A stretch of 64,000 nt of DNA from Patescibacteria group bacterium. GTDB lineage: Bacteria > Patescibacteriota > Patescibacteriia > JAHIZJ01. Below, in pieces: positions 49,585 to 57,823 of the stretch (position 1 is its first letter; each line of letters begins with the position of its first letter). The DNA lies in contig JBAZUB010000002.1 of NCBI GenBank assembly GCA_041661625.1, positions 1-64,000 of the forward strand, written 5' to 3'. Below the pieces are notes generated by a model. It worked only from the letters and a program-made list of their open reading frames with translations. It had not been told where the DNA came from and searched no databases. The position numbers and the translations under genes are program-made.

Positions 49585-50088
49585 ATGACCCCAGTAGCGG
49601 GAACAAAACAACAAGAGAAGGTCACCTATCAGGACGTAGCTGATTACTTCTTGGCATTGGGAAATGAAACAGGTGAGCCAATATCCAATCTTAAGCTCCA
49701 GAAGCTTGTCTACTATGCACAAGCTTGGCATCTAGCAAATACATCGGAGCCTCTATTTAATGCTAACTTTCAAGCTTGGGTACATGGTCCCGTTATACCT
49801 GAGTTGTACCACAAGTTAAAGACGTATGGATCAGCGCCTATTCAGAGTAACGCCGTCTTAAATGAAGTAAAAAACAGATTTGATTCCAATACACTAACTT
49901 TCTTAGAACAGGTTGCAGATGTGTATATGCCTAGAAGTGCTTATGAATTGGAGTTGATGACACATATGGAGGATCCGTGGATTCTCGCGAGAGTTGGGCT
50001 TGAGCCAAACCAAGGAAGCGAAAATACTATCTCTGAGGAAATCATGGCTAGATTCTATGGGGCAAAAATACACAGTAGAACCAAGTAG
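49585..50088 (+). CDS. panA: Panacea/SocA-like (DUF4065) antitoxin
   Basis: 167 residues. The DUF4065 signature is clear: ISNLKLQKLVYYAQAWHLA, then FQAWVHGPVIPELYHKLKTYG. Panacea domains neutralise many unrelated toxins by direct binding. Its 3' end overlaps the next gene by 32 nt, as expected for a toxin-antitoxin pair with the antitoxin first. Confidence 0.85.
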   Translation: MTPVAGTKQQEKVTYQDVADYFLALGNETGEPISNLKLQKLVYYAQAWHLANTSEPLFNANFQAWVHGPVIPELYHKLKTYGSAPIQSNAVLNEVKNRFDSNTLTFLEQVADVYMPRSAYELELMTHMEDPWILARVGLEPNQGSENTISEEIMARFYGAKIHSRTK

Positions 50089-50497
50089 CATCCCTCAGAG
50101 AACTGAATTAGTTAATCCAACGACTGTTAATCCAAATCAGAACGTTTCTTTTAATTTTCGTCCTTTATGTACTAAAGGCGGTAAGTTTGAGTACAACAAT
50201 AGGGAGCGAGGATATTTTGTTAAACTCCTCGAACGACTGCGCGATCTTTCGACAATGAGTAGGGGGCAACTTATAGCACCAGGCGGAAAAGGATTACGGT
50301 GTCATCCTATACGGTTCACCGACCAAGGAGTGAGTGAATCGTCATTTGGTATACCTGGGCAAGACATTGATGAAGATGCGTGGCAATTTGAAATCTCTTC
50401 TAATAAGCACGGTCGTGTTCATGGATACTTTGTAGGTAGCGTATTTTATATAGTGTGGCTTGACCCTGATCATGCACTTTATCCTAGGCAGCGATAA
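50057..50497 (+). CDS. Putative toxin paired with the Panacea antitoxin
   Basis: 146 residues from ATG 50057 (MGQKYTVEP); a longer frame to 49994 would sit deeper in panA. The C-terminal half (GRVHGYFVGSVFYIVWLDPDH, 20-odd residues before the end) has the beta-strand and aromatic pattern of RelE/YoeB-like toxins. The middle LLERLRDLSTMSRGQL and RCHPIRF are conserved-looking. Ribosome-dependent mRNA cleavage is a guess from fold and position. The TAA stop is immediately followed by the SIR2 ATG. Confidence 0.65.
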   Translation: MGQKYTVEPSSIPQRTELVNPTTVNPNQNVSFNFRPLCTKGGKFEYNNRERGYFVKLLERLRDLSTMSRGQLIAPGGKGLRCHPIRFTDQGVSESSFGIPGQDIDEDAWQFEISSNKHGRVHGYFVGSVFYIVWLDPDHALYPRQR

Positions 50498-51478
50498 ATG
50501 GGTACACACAATTTAGTATTGTTAACCGGTGCTGGCTTCTCCAAAAACTTTGGAGGTTTTTTGGCTGCAGAAATGTGGTCGCATATATTTAATCACCCAT
50601 TAACTAAAAGACACGCTGAATTGCGTAAGTTGCTAATGGCTGATCAGGATTATGAATCAGTATACACACTGGTTATGACTGGTAATGGTTTTTCTCCTGA
50701 GTGCCGAAACGATTTCAACATTGTTGTTGAGCAAGCCTATAAAGCGTTAGACGATACATTGAGAAAATGGCAATTCACGGGCGAGCTAAATCAAGTAAAT
50801 ACTTATGGTATCGGCAAGCTGTTAAGCCTTTTTAATTCCCCCCATGATCGCTGCTATTTCTTTACATTAAACCAAGATCTATTCATGGAAAGATGGTGGG
50901 GATACAGGGCACCGAGTGTTCGTTGGTTTCCTGAACAATTTTACTCTCTTCATGGCGCTGAATTGGAACATAAGGATTTCATAAAACTACCGTCATCTAT
51001 GGATGAAAAAACTGTGAATGAAGCGATAGCACTACATAGCGGCTTAACGTATATTAAAATACACGGTTCTTACGGATGGCTATCTTCTGATGGTAAAAAC
51101 TTAATGGTGATTGGAAAGGATAAAACGATCGCCATTTCAGCAGAGCCAGTATTGCGGAGATATTTTGATATATTCAAAAAGGTAATGAGCGAGGGACAAA
51201 AAAAGCTGCTAATAATTGGATATGGATTTGGGGATTCTCACATTAACCAAGTTATTGCCGATGCAGTCCGGAATAGAGGATTAAAGGTATGTATTGTTTC
51301 AACAAGTCCATATAAGGACTTATATTCTCGTATAGAACAAAACTATCCAGATGCCTTAGACATCCTTGATATCGGATTGGATGGCTATTTCCCTTACAGT
51401 CTTGCGCAAGTCTTTCCTGGTGATCAATCTGAAACCGTATACTTCGAGGAGATCAAACGTAATCTTTCCGGCATCTAA
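50498..51478 (+). CDS. SIR2-like domain protein (putative defence NADase)
   Basis: 326 residues. NAD-site motifs of SIR2-like proteins: LLTGAGFSKNFGG (GAGFS 11-15), TLNQD (Asn125/Asp127), YIKIHGSYGW (His189), and LLIIGYGFGDSHIN. Standalone SIR2 proteins of this size often deplete NAD+ in anti-phage systems. No zinc-ribbon as in deacetylase sirtuins, so NADase activity is more likely than deacetylation. Directly joined to the toxin-antitoxin pair, an unusual three-gene unit. Converges with the HEPN gene with 4-nt overlap. Confidence 0.8.
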   Translation: MGTHNLVLLTGAGFSKNFGGFLAAEMWSHIFNHPLTKRHAELRKLLMADQDYESVYTLVMTGNGFSPECRNDFNIVVEQAYKALDDTLRKWQFTGELNQVNTYGIGKLLSLFNSPHDRCYFFTLNQDLFMERWWGYRAPSVRWFPEQFYSLHGAELEHKDFIKLPSSMDEKTVNEAIALHSGLTYIKIHGSYGWLSSDGKNLMVIGKDKTIAISAEPVLRRYFDIFKKVMSEGQKKLLIIGYGFGDSHINQVIADAVRNRGLKVCIVSTSPYKDLYSRIEQNYPDALDILDIGLDGYFPYSLAQVFPGDQSETVYFEEIKRNLSGI

Positions 51479-52929
51479 ATTTTACGCCATTTTTCTTCCC
51501 GGTCACGTTGCTCATATAGTTCAAAAAGTCCTTGTAAAATACTATAAAAATCAGAGACCAACATACCCCACCCAATTTCAATGTGTTTTACGTCAAAGTG
51601 GAACTCGGGTTTCTCCTGACCCCACACGACGTCCACAGGTTGGAGGCTTTTAATGATACTCAAGTTTCCTCCGATAATTGAGTCAAGCATTTTTTGTAAA
51701 CCAGATAGCCTCGTTTCAAAATCATCTATGGAGTCGCCATATCGTTTCTGCAATTCAAGTTTATCCGAAAGTCCTTGCTTTATTATGTTTACTATATGAA
51801 ATACTGCATTTTTATATAGTTCTTTATTGCCTGAGTGATCAGTGTCTGCATTGAGTGAGTAGCTCAATCTCCGAAAGTCTAGGACTTGCTCTCGATCTTT
51901 GAGCTGCTCGACATTAAAATTAAGGAGTCTTTCTATTCGATGCTTGTTACTTCCGAGATAATGCTCGATCGGCTTCCAAAGTAGTACCTCAAACGGAGTC
52001 TCATCCGGCCATAGCTTCATTAGATGAAGCTTTGTTTTTAAGCAATAGTCAAAAACTATTTGAGCAAGTGTTATATGTGAAGATTGCGGAAATGAATAAT
52101 CTAAAGAAATAACTTTCTCACCGTGTATTATTTTACTTCTGAGTTGGTAAAAAGAGTCTGACCAGTTCGCGATTTCTTTCTTCTGTCCCAGAAGAAGTTG
52201 TATGCGGTCGCCCATTTCCTGTCCTTTACGACTATACTGTTGAATATTCAAGAGGGTTTCTAATGCGACTCCTAGGGAAATAATCATGTCTTCAGAAGTG
52301 ACTAGTGGATCGGCAACATGGGAACGATTATACCAATATACTGATCTAAGAATCCTTTCTGCCTCAAGTTTTTCATCTTTCGTTCCGTTTGCTCTCCTTT
52401 CATTAAGTGTGCAAAGTGCTGAAAATATATCTTTTGATACCTCTCGGCTTACGTTTGTTACATTGATATAAAACGGGGTTTGTATTTTTGTTTCATCAAT
52501 CATTAGTATATGGATACCGCGTCTTGAGTGCAATGAAAGGCCGCCACTTGTTTTATCTAGATTGAGTTCATAGGAATCCGATTTGAAATTCTCATAGGAG
52601 GACGGAAAAAACCTTTTCTGATGGCTTAAGTTTGCATAAGCTACAATGTTTGTTGCTGTAATTAACTCATCGTCGACTTTTTTATCGTATTGAGCAAAAT
52701 TGTCTTTGCCGTCGCTAAGCCTTGATGCAATAACAGGATTTGCTAGCTGACTGTTATCGATAAAACCTCGATAAATTTTTACCAACTGATCAACACGTTG
52801 AGCGGCGTTTGAGATTTTCCCAAAACGCTTTTGTTTTTCTTTTAGATATGGCCAAAAGCAAATATCACCAATAGTAACAGACTCGTCGAGTTCTAGATAG
52901 GGGAATATTGTAAATGCTATTTTAGTCAT
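51475..52929 (-). CDS. HEPN (Apea-type) protein with R-x4-H motif
   Basis: 484 residues. The HEPN core ALETLLNIQQYSRKGQEMGDRIQLLL precedes LRSKIIHGEKV, in which Arg264 and His269 form an intact R-x4-H ribonuclease motif. The N- and C-terminal parts (about 1-200 and 300-484) are of unknown fold; the C-terminus is helical. Apea-HEPN proteins are frequent in phage defence and cut RNA on activation. It follows the three-TM protein by 13 nt in the same operon. Confidence 0.75.
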   Translation of the reverse strand: MTKIAFTIFPYLELDESVTIGDICFWPYLKEKQKRFGKISNAAQRVDQLVKIYRGFIDNSQLANPVIASRLSDGKDNFAQYDKKVDDELITATNIVAYANLSHQKRFFPSSYENFKSDSYELNLDKTSGGLSLHSRRGIHILMIDETKIQTPFYINVTNVSREVSKDIFSALCTLNERRANGTKDEKLEAERILRSVYWYNRSHVADPLVTSEDMIISLGVALETLLNIQQYSRKGQEMGDRIQLLLGQKKEIANWSDSFYQLRSKIIHGEKVISLDYSFPQSSHITLAQIVFDYCLKTKLHLMKLWPDETPFEVLLWKPIEHYLGSNKHRIERLLNFNVEQLKDREQVLDFRRLSYSLNADTDHSGNKELYKNAVFHIVNIIKQGLSDKLELQKRYGDSIDDFETRLSGLQKMLDSIIGGNLSIIKSLQPVDVVWGQEKPEFHFDVKHIEIGWGMLVSDFYSILQGLFELYEQRDREEKWRKI

Positions 52930-52942
52930 TATAAGTTAGCGA

Positions 52943-54781
52943 TTATTGTCTTCTTGGATCATCTGCTGAATAAGTTTTACCGTTCTGCCAATCAAACATA
53001 AAACCAAAATTGGTTTGTAGCCATTTGCCAAGATCTGTAATATACTCCCACACTTTATCTCGGTCACCGCCTGTACTAAGTTTGATATATACTTCTTTTA
53101 CCTCCCTCTGTATCGCTTCCCGATATTTGCTTTGAGAAAGTTTGTTCTTTATCCAATCAGGTATTCCTTCCCCCATGAACTCGACCACTTTTTGTTTATC
53201 TGAATGGGCGGCAGCTAGCGCTCCCACTGAAACCATAAGCTGGATCGTGTCGCCAGCAAGTTTATCTAAACCAGCTAATTCGTATTCTTTGTATAGTTCA
53301 TGTAGGCGCATTACGGCAAGTGATGCACCACGGCTATTACCTATAGGTATTGCGCTTTCAGCAAAGCTACTATAAACCCACGCTAAATCATACAACCAAT
53401 GCGATAAATCGGCACTTATACCTTCACGTTTAGACAGCTCTTTCTTTTTTTGTATGAGTGGTTTTGCTACTACGCTAATTGCATCAAAGTACACCAAGGG
53501 ATACCAATCAGGCTTATTGTTTCGATAAGCGCTATCAAACGAAAGAAGTGTATTATAATAGGCACCAAAAAAACTTGTATAATCATAGTTGGGCATTATC
53601 GGCTGGTTTGTAAAATCATAACTTGGAATCAGCCTTTCGCCTAACCAACCAAGATCCCGAAAAACGCCATCCAAATCATTTTCTGAATGATCTGTAAATA
53701 ACATTTCCCCAATTTTTCTATACCCATACATAATGTTCACAAATAGAGGATTGTGCGACTCTATGCAGGAATCCGCAAGGTTTTTCCAAAATACTAATAG
53801 TTCAGCAAGATCGTTGTAATGTTTATTCTCAACAAATAATTCTGCTATACGTTGAGAGGCTTCATAAATTATCGATGCTGCGTTTTTCGAGTGATTATTA
53901 ACAGCCAGCTCAACTAACAATTCGAGAGATTGTACAAAGAACGCTTGATAATAACCGCAAAGGTTTGAATCTGGATCCCAGCTATCATTTTTGTATTTTC
54001 TTCCCACTGTGTAGTTTTCTAGAAATGAAGTTGTCAATACCTCTACGGAGTCGCGAAAATTTCTTAAGGTTGCGTAGTCTCCGCTTCGCACGGACTTTTC
54101 CGCAATGCTGAGCAATAACTCAAATGGATTTGGTGAATTAGATACTTGCTTAGTTAATGAGGTATAAGCCGATCTTTGTCGTTCTTGTGTTATTGCTTTC
54201 TTTACATTTTCGTTCTCGATTTCTTTTATTTCTTCCGGAGTAAGGTCACCTTTGTTTGTAATATATCTATCATATTTTTCTATCTTATCTTGTGAAAGTA
54301 TGCTTACAGCCTGAAACCATGGTGTGGTAGGATCCGGCACTCCATAACGATCAAGCAGGAAGCAGCGAATATCCCCATAGTTCATATTCTTTTGAATCGA
54401 TTGTAAAAAGGTAGTTGGCCTAAGATAACGTGAAAAATAAAATGAGAGAATTATGAATAATAAAAGCGACAATAATACAAATGCCAACGAAATTATACCA
54501 AGGTACCCGGATGAAAATAGATCCGTAAGATTAAAATCGAGTTGCGGAATTATATCATGGTGGGTATACGAGATTGCGTATGAGGCAACGCTGGTAAATA
54601 TAATACCTGCCAAACTGAAAGATATATAAGCAAGTAGTATTCGAGTTCGAAATATAAAGGAGATTGAACGATATGAGTAACTTCCATAGACAAGCTGTAG
54701 GTATACAAAAACAGCCGCAACGGATATACCAAATACCGTGACCTGTAAACTCAGTAATGTATTATAATAGCTACTTAACAT
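52943..54781 (-). CDS. Large protein with three N-terminal TM segments and helical cytoplasmic domain
   Basis: 612 residues. TM segments at about 8-30, 45-68 and 92-115, then about 490 mostly helical residues without a known motif, resembling alpha-solenoid or sensor domains. The start overlaps the terminase-like gene by 11 nt and the gene is followed by the HEPN gene. The pairing suggests a membrane-tied sensor or effector partner of the HEPN nuclease (inference from operon structure). AT-rich. Confidence 0.7.
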   Translation of the reverse strand: MLSSYYNTLLSLQVTVFGISVAAVFVYLQLVYGSYSYRSISFIFRTRILLAYISFSLAGIIFTSVASYAISYTHHDIIPQLDFNLTDLFSSGYLGIISLAFVLLSLLLFIILSFYFSRYLRPTTFLQSIQKNMNYGDIRCFLLDRYGVPDPTTPWFQAVSILSQDKIEKYDRYITNKGDLTPEEIKEIENENVKKAITQERQRSAYTSLTKQVSNSPNPFELLLSIAEKSVRSGDYATLRNFRDSVEVLTTSFLENYTVGRKYKNDSWDPDSNLCGYYQAFFVQSLELLVELAVNNHSKNAASIIYEASQRIAELFVENKHYNDLAELLVFWKNLADSCIESHNPLFVNIMYGYRKIGEMLFTDHSENDLDGVFRDLGWLGERLIPSYDFTNQPIMPNYDYTSFFGAYYNTLLSFDSAYRNNKPDWYPLVYFDAISVVAKPLIQKKKELSKREGISADLSHWLYDLAWVYSSFAESAIPIGNSRGASLAVMRLHELYKEYELAGLDKLAGDTIQLMVSVGALAAAHSDKQKVVEFMGEGIPDWIKNKLSQSKYREAIQREVKEVYIKLSTGGDRDKVWEYITDLGKWLQTNFGFMFDWQNGKTYSADDPRRQ

Positions 54782-55181
54782 TTCTATTATTTTTTAGAGT
54801 TGAGAATCTCATGAATCGGTCAATAATTGGTTGTCGTTCAGCAATCAACAGATCAAGCTCTTCATCCGAAAGATCGGCAAAGGGGTCGCTTATGGCGACC
54901 TTAGTTGCTTTGTAGGACCCTTTTAGCTTATAGGCCTTATCCAACCCAGCTTCACGGGCCCGCCAATCGTGATTCTTAAGCAGCCCTTTATGGACGTTTA
55001 AGAGTGTTTCGTCGGGTAGGTGCTTATCCATTAACTCCTGCCATCCCTTGCTTCTGGTGAGCTCCTGGGGCTTCTCAGCTGAACGTGAACTGTACCCCGC
55101 CTCGCGCATGGCAGAGCTGACCGATTTTCGGGGTTTTTCGGAGATTATTCGAGCGACGCGTAGTTGTTTTTGGGTAGCCAT
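54771..55181 (-). CDS. Phage terminase-small-subunit-like protein
   Basis: 136 residues. An N-terminal helix-turn-helix-like region (KPRKSVSSAMREAGYSSRSA) plus GWQELMDKHLPDE and LLKNHDWRAREAGLDKAYKL match the pattern of small terminase subunits. No large subunit or head genes are present, so it is a phage remnant or a reused DNA-binding protein. The -10 TATAAT (55195-55190) sits eight bases before the ATG, giving a leaderless mRNA for the whole three-gene operon. Confidence 0.65.
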   Translation of the reverse strand: MATQKQLRVARIISEKPRKSVSSAMREAGYSSRSAEKPQELTRSKGWQELMDKHLPDETLLNVHKGLLKNHDWRAREAGLDKAYKLKGSYKATKVAISDPFADLSDEELDLLIAERQPIIDRFMRFSTLKNNRNVK

Positions 55182-55227
55182 ATAGAGTCATTATACACCC
55201 AAAACAACGGCTTGTTTTAACCATTAT

Positions 55228-55758
55228 CTAATCTGGGAGCGTAAGCCAAAAACCATAGTAAGCGTTCCCACAAGACAATAACAACCCAACTAAATATAGT
55301 AGCCTATACCATTGGGGGGCGGCTTTTTCCGCAACGAAGTTAATTGTGAGAGAATATATTAGAAAACCTAGTGGCGGAAACAGCCACGCGATAAGATTTA
55401 GAAAACCGATCACCCTAACTACGACTACTTTTTTGTTTTTCTTATTCGCATACCATTTCCCGATGTAATGCCCGATAGTGATGGCAGCGATTGCCGAACC
55501 TACAATAATGTAAAATGGCCGCTGCACACTGAGATCATGTGAACTCAGAACCAATTGAAGGGCAATGTACGCAATAAACATAATAGCAAAATATATGACT
55601 ACCTCAATCACTCTGGCAATTTTCACTCCTATTGATACTAGCTCATCATTACTATCCCTGTCATTATCTTGCTTCTTTTCTTTGGCTAATTCAGCCCCGC
55701 AGCTTCCACAAAATTTGTCTTTCAGTGTCGTTTCCTTCCCGCAATTTTGACAGTACAT
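55228..55758 (-). CDS. Zinc-ribbon membrane protein
   Basis: 176 residues. The N-terminal double-Cys ribbon YCQNCGKETTLKDKFCGSCG binds zinc, then a charged linker and four predicted TM helices. Common architecture of unknown function. It is preceded by a strongly structured segment (55777-56011) that may be its 5' leader. Confidence 0.75.
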   Translation of the reverse strand: MYCQNCGKETTLKDKFCGSCGAELAKEKKQDNDRDSNDELVSIGVKIARVIEVVIYFAIMFIAYIALQLVLSSHDLSVQRPFYIIVGSAIAAITIGHYIGKWYANKKNKKVVVVRVIGFLNLIAWLFPPLGFLIYSLTINFVAEKAAPQWYRLLYLVGLLLSCGNAYYGFWLTLPD

Positions 55759-55776
55759 AGACGTGTTATTAGTTAT

Positions 55777-56011
55777 TTAGAGTTGGTTACATTTATCACG
55801 ATAAACAACCAGCAGATATTGCTGGCGCCGGTAAATCACAAAGCCCGCCGCCAGCGATGACCTTTCGGCCACCTGCACCCCTTTCGGGATACAACCACTG
55901 CTGGTGCTCTGACGACGAGCCCAATATCCAGCAGTGGTTTTTGTACCATGCCACGGTTTGCGCCGTGGTTTAGGCACCAAATTGTAAGTAATTCCCTAAT
56001 ATCGGAATTAC
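55777..56011 (-). ncRNA. Structured RNA candidate (several hairpins, two GAAA tetraloops)
   Basis: Inverted repeats in a row: CCAGCA/TGCTGG (55809-55825), GCTGGCG/CGCCAGC (55821-55855), GGCC-GAAA-GGTC (minus strand, 55859-55870), CCC-GAAA-GGG (minus, 55878-55888), CCACTGCTGG/CCAGCAGTGG (55895-55937), CCACGG/CCGTGG (55951-55968), GTAATTCC/GGAATTAC (55988-56011). The GAAA tetraloops and a G-U pair occur only in the minus-strand RNA. It could be the leader of the zinc-ribbon gene, a free RNA, or a recombination site. A 67-codon TTG-start frame here is not convincing. Confidence 0.45.
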
Positions 56012-56051
56012 CTATATAATTGTACTATATTTTGTCGACATTTTCAATAAT

Positions 56052-56879
56052 ATGAAGGTATATTTCGATAGCAAAACGTTTGACTCTTATATTAAGGCAA
56101 ACAAAAAGCTGGTACTGTCGACCAAGAAGTGTCTGCCAAGAAAACGACGATATTTAATCGACCTTGGAATCATTTCGGCCGGCATACATGGAACAGACAA
56201 TTTGATACGTAAGCAGTTTATCATTGGAAAAGTAGATAGCGAATCAAGATATGGATTATATTCAGATCGTAGTAAAGAATATGACAAATTAGCAATAGAA
56301 AAAGAACTGTTGATAAAAAAGCTGATCCCCTCCAGGTTGATGATCAGAAGTGCTATTATTGATCAGGCTTATGTTGAAATTATGGATATTGCGAATCGCG
56401 GCGTACAAGCTAATCCTGATGAAATAAGTACCGTTAGCTTCTTAGAAAACTGTGTAGAAATATATTTTCCATATTTGTTAAATGATCTAATTGGTTATTC
56501 CAAAATATCTAAATTAAAGATGTTTAGAGTTAAATCGGGGCGGCGATTTAATACTGTCTGCCAAAGATGTGGGGCGCCATTAAAGCGAACAAACACAAAA
56601 ACAAAACTAATGCCGGTCGTCAATGATAATATTTGGTACGTATATACGCCCAGTCATTGCTATAGATCAGAAAACAGATCTTGCTCAGAAAGTAGAAATA
56701 AAAGGCAGAGTCCAAAATTAAAACCACCTTATGTTGCTGTGGGCAATTGCGTATTTTGTCATGTAATTACCACATCGGTAATAACAAAGAAAATACATGG
56801 AGCGGTATATAACTTTTGTAGCCAATCACACTACCAAAGCATGCGAAGGGCTCTAGTAAGGCGAAAACAAAGGGAGTAA
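56052..56879 (+). CDS. Hypothetical protein with two CxxC zinc-type motifs
   Basis: 275 residues, basic. No known family. The N-terminal two thirds are mixed helical. The last third holds VCQRCGAPL and NCVFCHVIT with further Cys/His (YNFCSQSHYQ), likely one or two zinc fingers, suggesting nucleic-acid binding. AT-rich, next to recombination genes. A terminator CAGCTG-AAAAAA-CAGCTG-TTTT follows at 56915-56936. Confidence 0.6.
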   Translation: MKVYFDSKTFDSYIKANKKLVLSTKKCLPRKRRYLIDLGIISAGIHGTDNLIRKQFIIGKVDSESRYGLYSDRSKEYDKLAIEKELLIKKLIPSRLMIRSAIIDQAYVEIMDIANRGVQANPDEISTVSFLENCVEIYFPYLLNDLIGYSKISKLKMFRVKSGRRFNTVCQRCGAPLKRTNTKTKLMPVVNDNIWYVYTPSHCYRSENRSCSESRNKRQSPKLKPPYVAVGNCVFCHVITTSVITKKIHGAVYNFCSQSHYQSMRRALVRRKQRE

Positions 56880-56914
56880 TTGAGTCTGTCTCACTTTCTG
56901 TGTGGCATTATAGG

Positions 56915-56937
56915 CAGCTGAAAAAACAGCTGTTTTA
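56915..56937 (+). terminator. Intrinsic terminator after the zinc-motif gene
   Basis: CAGCTG, AAAAAA loop, CAGCTG, then TTTTA. Confidence 0.7.
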
Positions 56938-57211
56938 TAATTGGCTCATTCGTGAAGGGGCATACCCGTAGTGCTGCTAGAACGATATAAAACAAATCTA
57001 GCAAAGGTTACGGGCTTGTACGTGAAGGACTGCTGACGGTGATGATAGAGGGCGCGCTCTGCAGAATCTAACGGCTCAATCTAACTATCAAATATGGTTG
57101 ATAAAAAAGCCAGTTAGAACAAACAGGGCTGTCAGGTCAGGACTATAAATATATATCACCAGAAGCAGGGAGCAGAGCGGGAAGGTCTAAATCTTAATAT
57201 CCGGAGTCGCA
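56938..57211. other. Non-coding stretch upstream of the recombinase block
   Basis: No gene seen. Nested inverted repeats TCTAACT (57080-57086) / AGTTAGA (57112-57118) enclose ATCAA (57087-57091) / TTGAT (57098-57102). TGCTAG/CTAGCA lies near 56982-57006. These could be operators for the small DNA-binding proteins downstream or recombinase sites. Confidence 0.4.
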
Positions 57212-57373
57212 ATGTCGACAAAGCAACAAAAAAGAGAAACCAGACAAGCGAGAATTCATCTTAAGTATCACAAAATTCTTAAAGTCACGGCATTTAATCG
57301 AGGTATGACAATATCGCGCTTACTTGATGAAGTAATAGAGGATTATTTTGGAATTAAAGGAGAGAAGGAATAG
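57212..57373 (+). CDS. Small ribbon-helix-helix-like DNA-binding protein
   Basis: 53 residues. The pattern RIHLKYHKILKVTAFNRGMT, then ISRLLDEVIEDYF, is that of CopG/Arc-type ribbon-helix-helix proteins: a basic strand followed by two helices. Such proteins regulate plasmid or phage-like elements. ATG 57212 follows CCGGAG. Confidence 0.6.
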   Translation: MSTKQQKRETRQARIHLKYHKILKVTAFNRGMTISRLLDEVIEDYFGIKGEKE

Positions 57374-57415
57374 TGTGACCGGCAAAGATAGTCTGATAAT
57401 AGAGCAGGATATTAT

Positions 57416-57625
57416 TTGAATGATGGTTGGGGAGTGTATTCAAATAGCCATAAAATCTTCGAAGGAATGATTTCTAGTAATGCATACAAACAAGATCAGC
57501 CCCAAGTCAGTTATCAATACGCGGGCCGGGTAACTGACGATAGCGACTATTTGAATTATGCATTTGATATGCTATTTGAAGAAATTATGAAGCAAAACAA
57601 CTTATTGACAACTAATGACAATTAG
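57416..57625 (+). CDS. Small hypothetical protein
   Basis: 69 residues with a TTG start (AGGA nine bases upstream); no ATG in frame nearby. Acidic C-terminal helix YLNYAFDMLFEEIMKQNNL. It lies between the RHH gene and the excisionase-like gene. Weak support. Confidence 0.4.
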   Translation: MNDGWGVYSNSHKIFEGMISSNAYKQDQPQVSYQYAGRVTDDSDYLNYAFDMLFEEIMKQNNLLTTNDN

Positions 57626-57640
57626 GATTATACTGTAATC

Positions 57641-57823
57641 ATGGAATTTCTTACTAGAGATGAGGTAGCCAAATACTTCAGGGTGCACCCCCGTACGGTT
57701 ATGCGCTGGCTCAAACAGGGCAGTCTTAGGGGCTACAAATTAGGCACAGGTAAAACCGCCCTACTTCGCATATCCAAGTCCGAGATTGAAAGATTTATGG
57801 AAAAATCTAAGATCACAAAATGA
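57641..57823 (+). CDS. Excisionase-like helix-turn-helix protein
   Basis: 60 residues: EFLTRDEVAKYFRVHPRTVM, WLKQG, then LLRISKSEIERFM, the MerR/AlpA-type HTH_17 fold of excisionases. It overlaps the recombinase start by 4 nt, so it probably controls the direction or expression of recombination. Confidence 0.8.
   Translation: MEFLTRDEVAKYFRVHPRTVMRWLKQGSLRGYKLGTGKTALLRISKSEIERFMEKSKITK

Noticed and set aside
55777..55980. 67-codon minus-strand ORF
   Set aside because: TTG start, no SD, and the whole stretch is accounted for by stable hairpins; kept as an RNA candidate instead.
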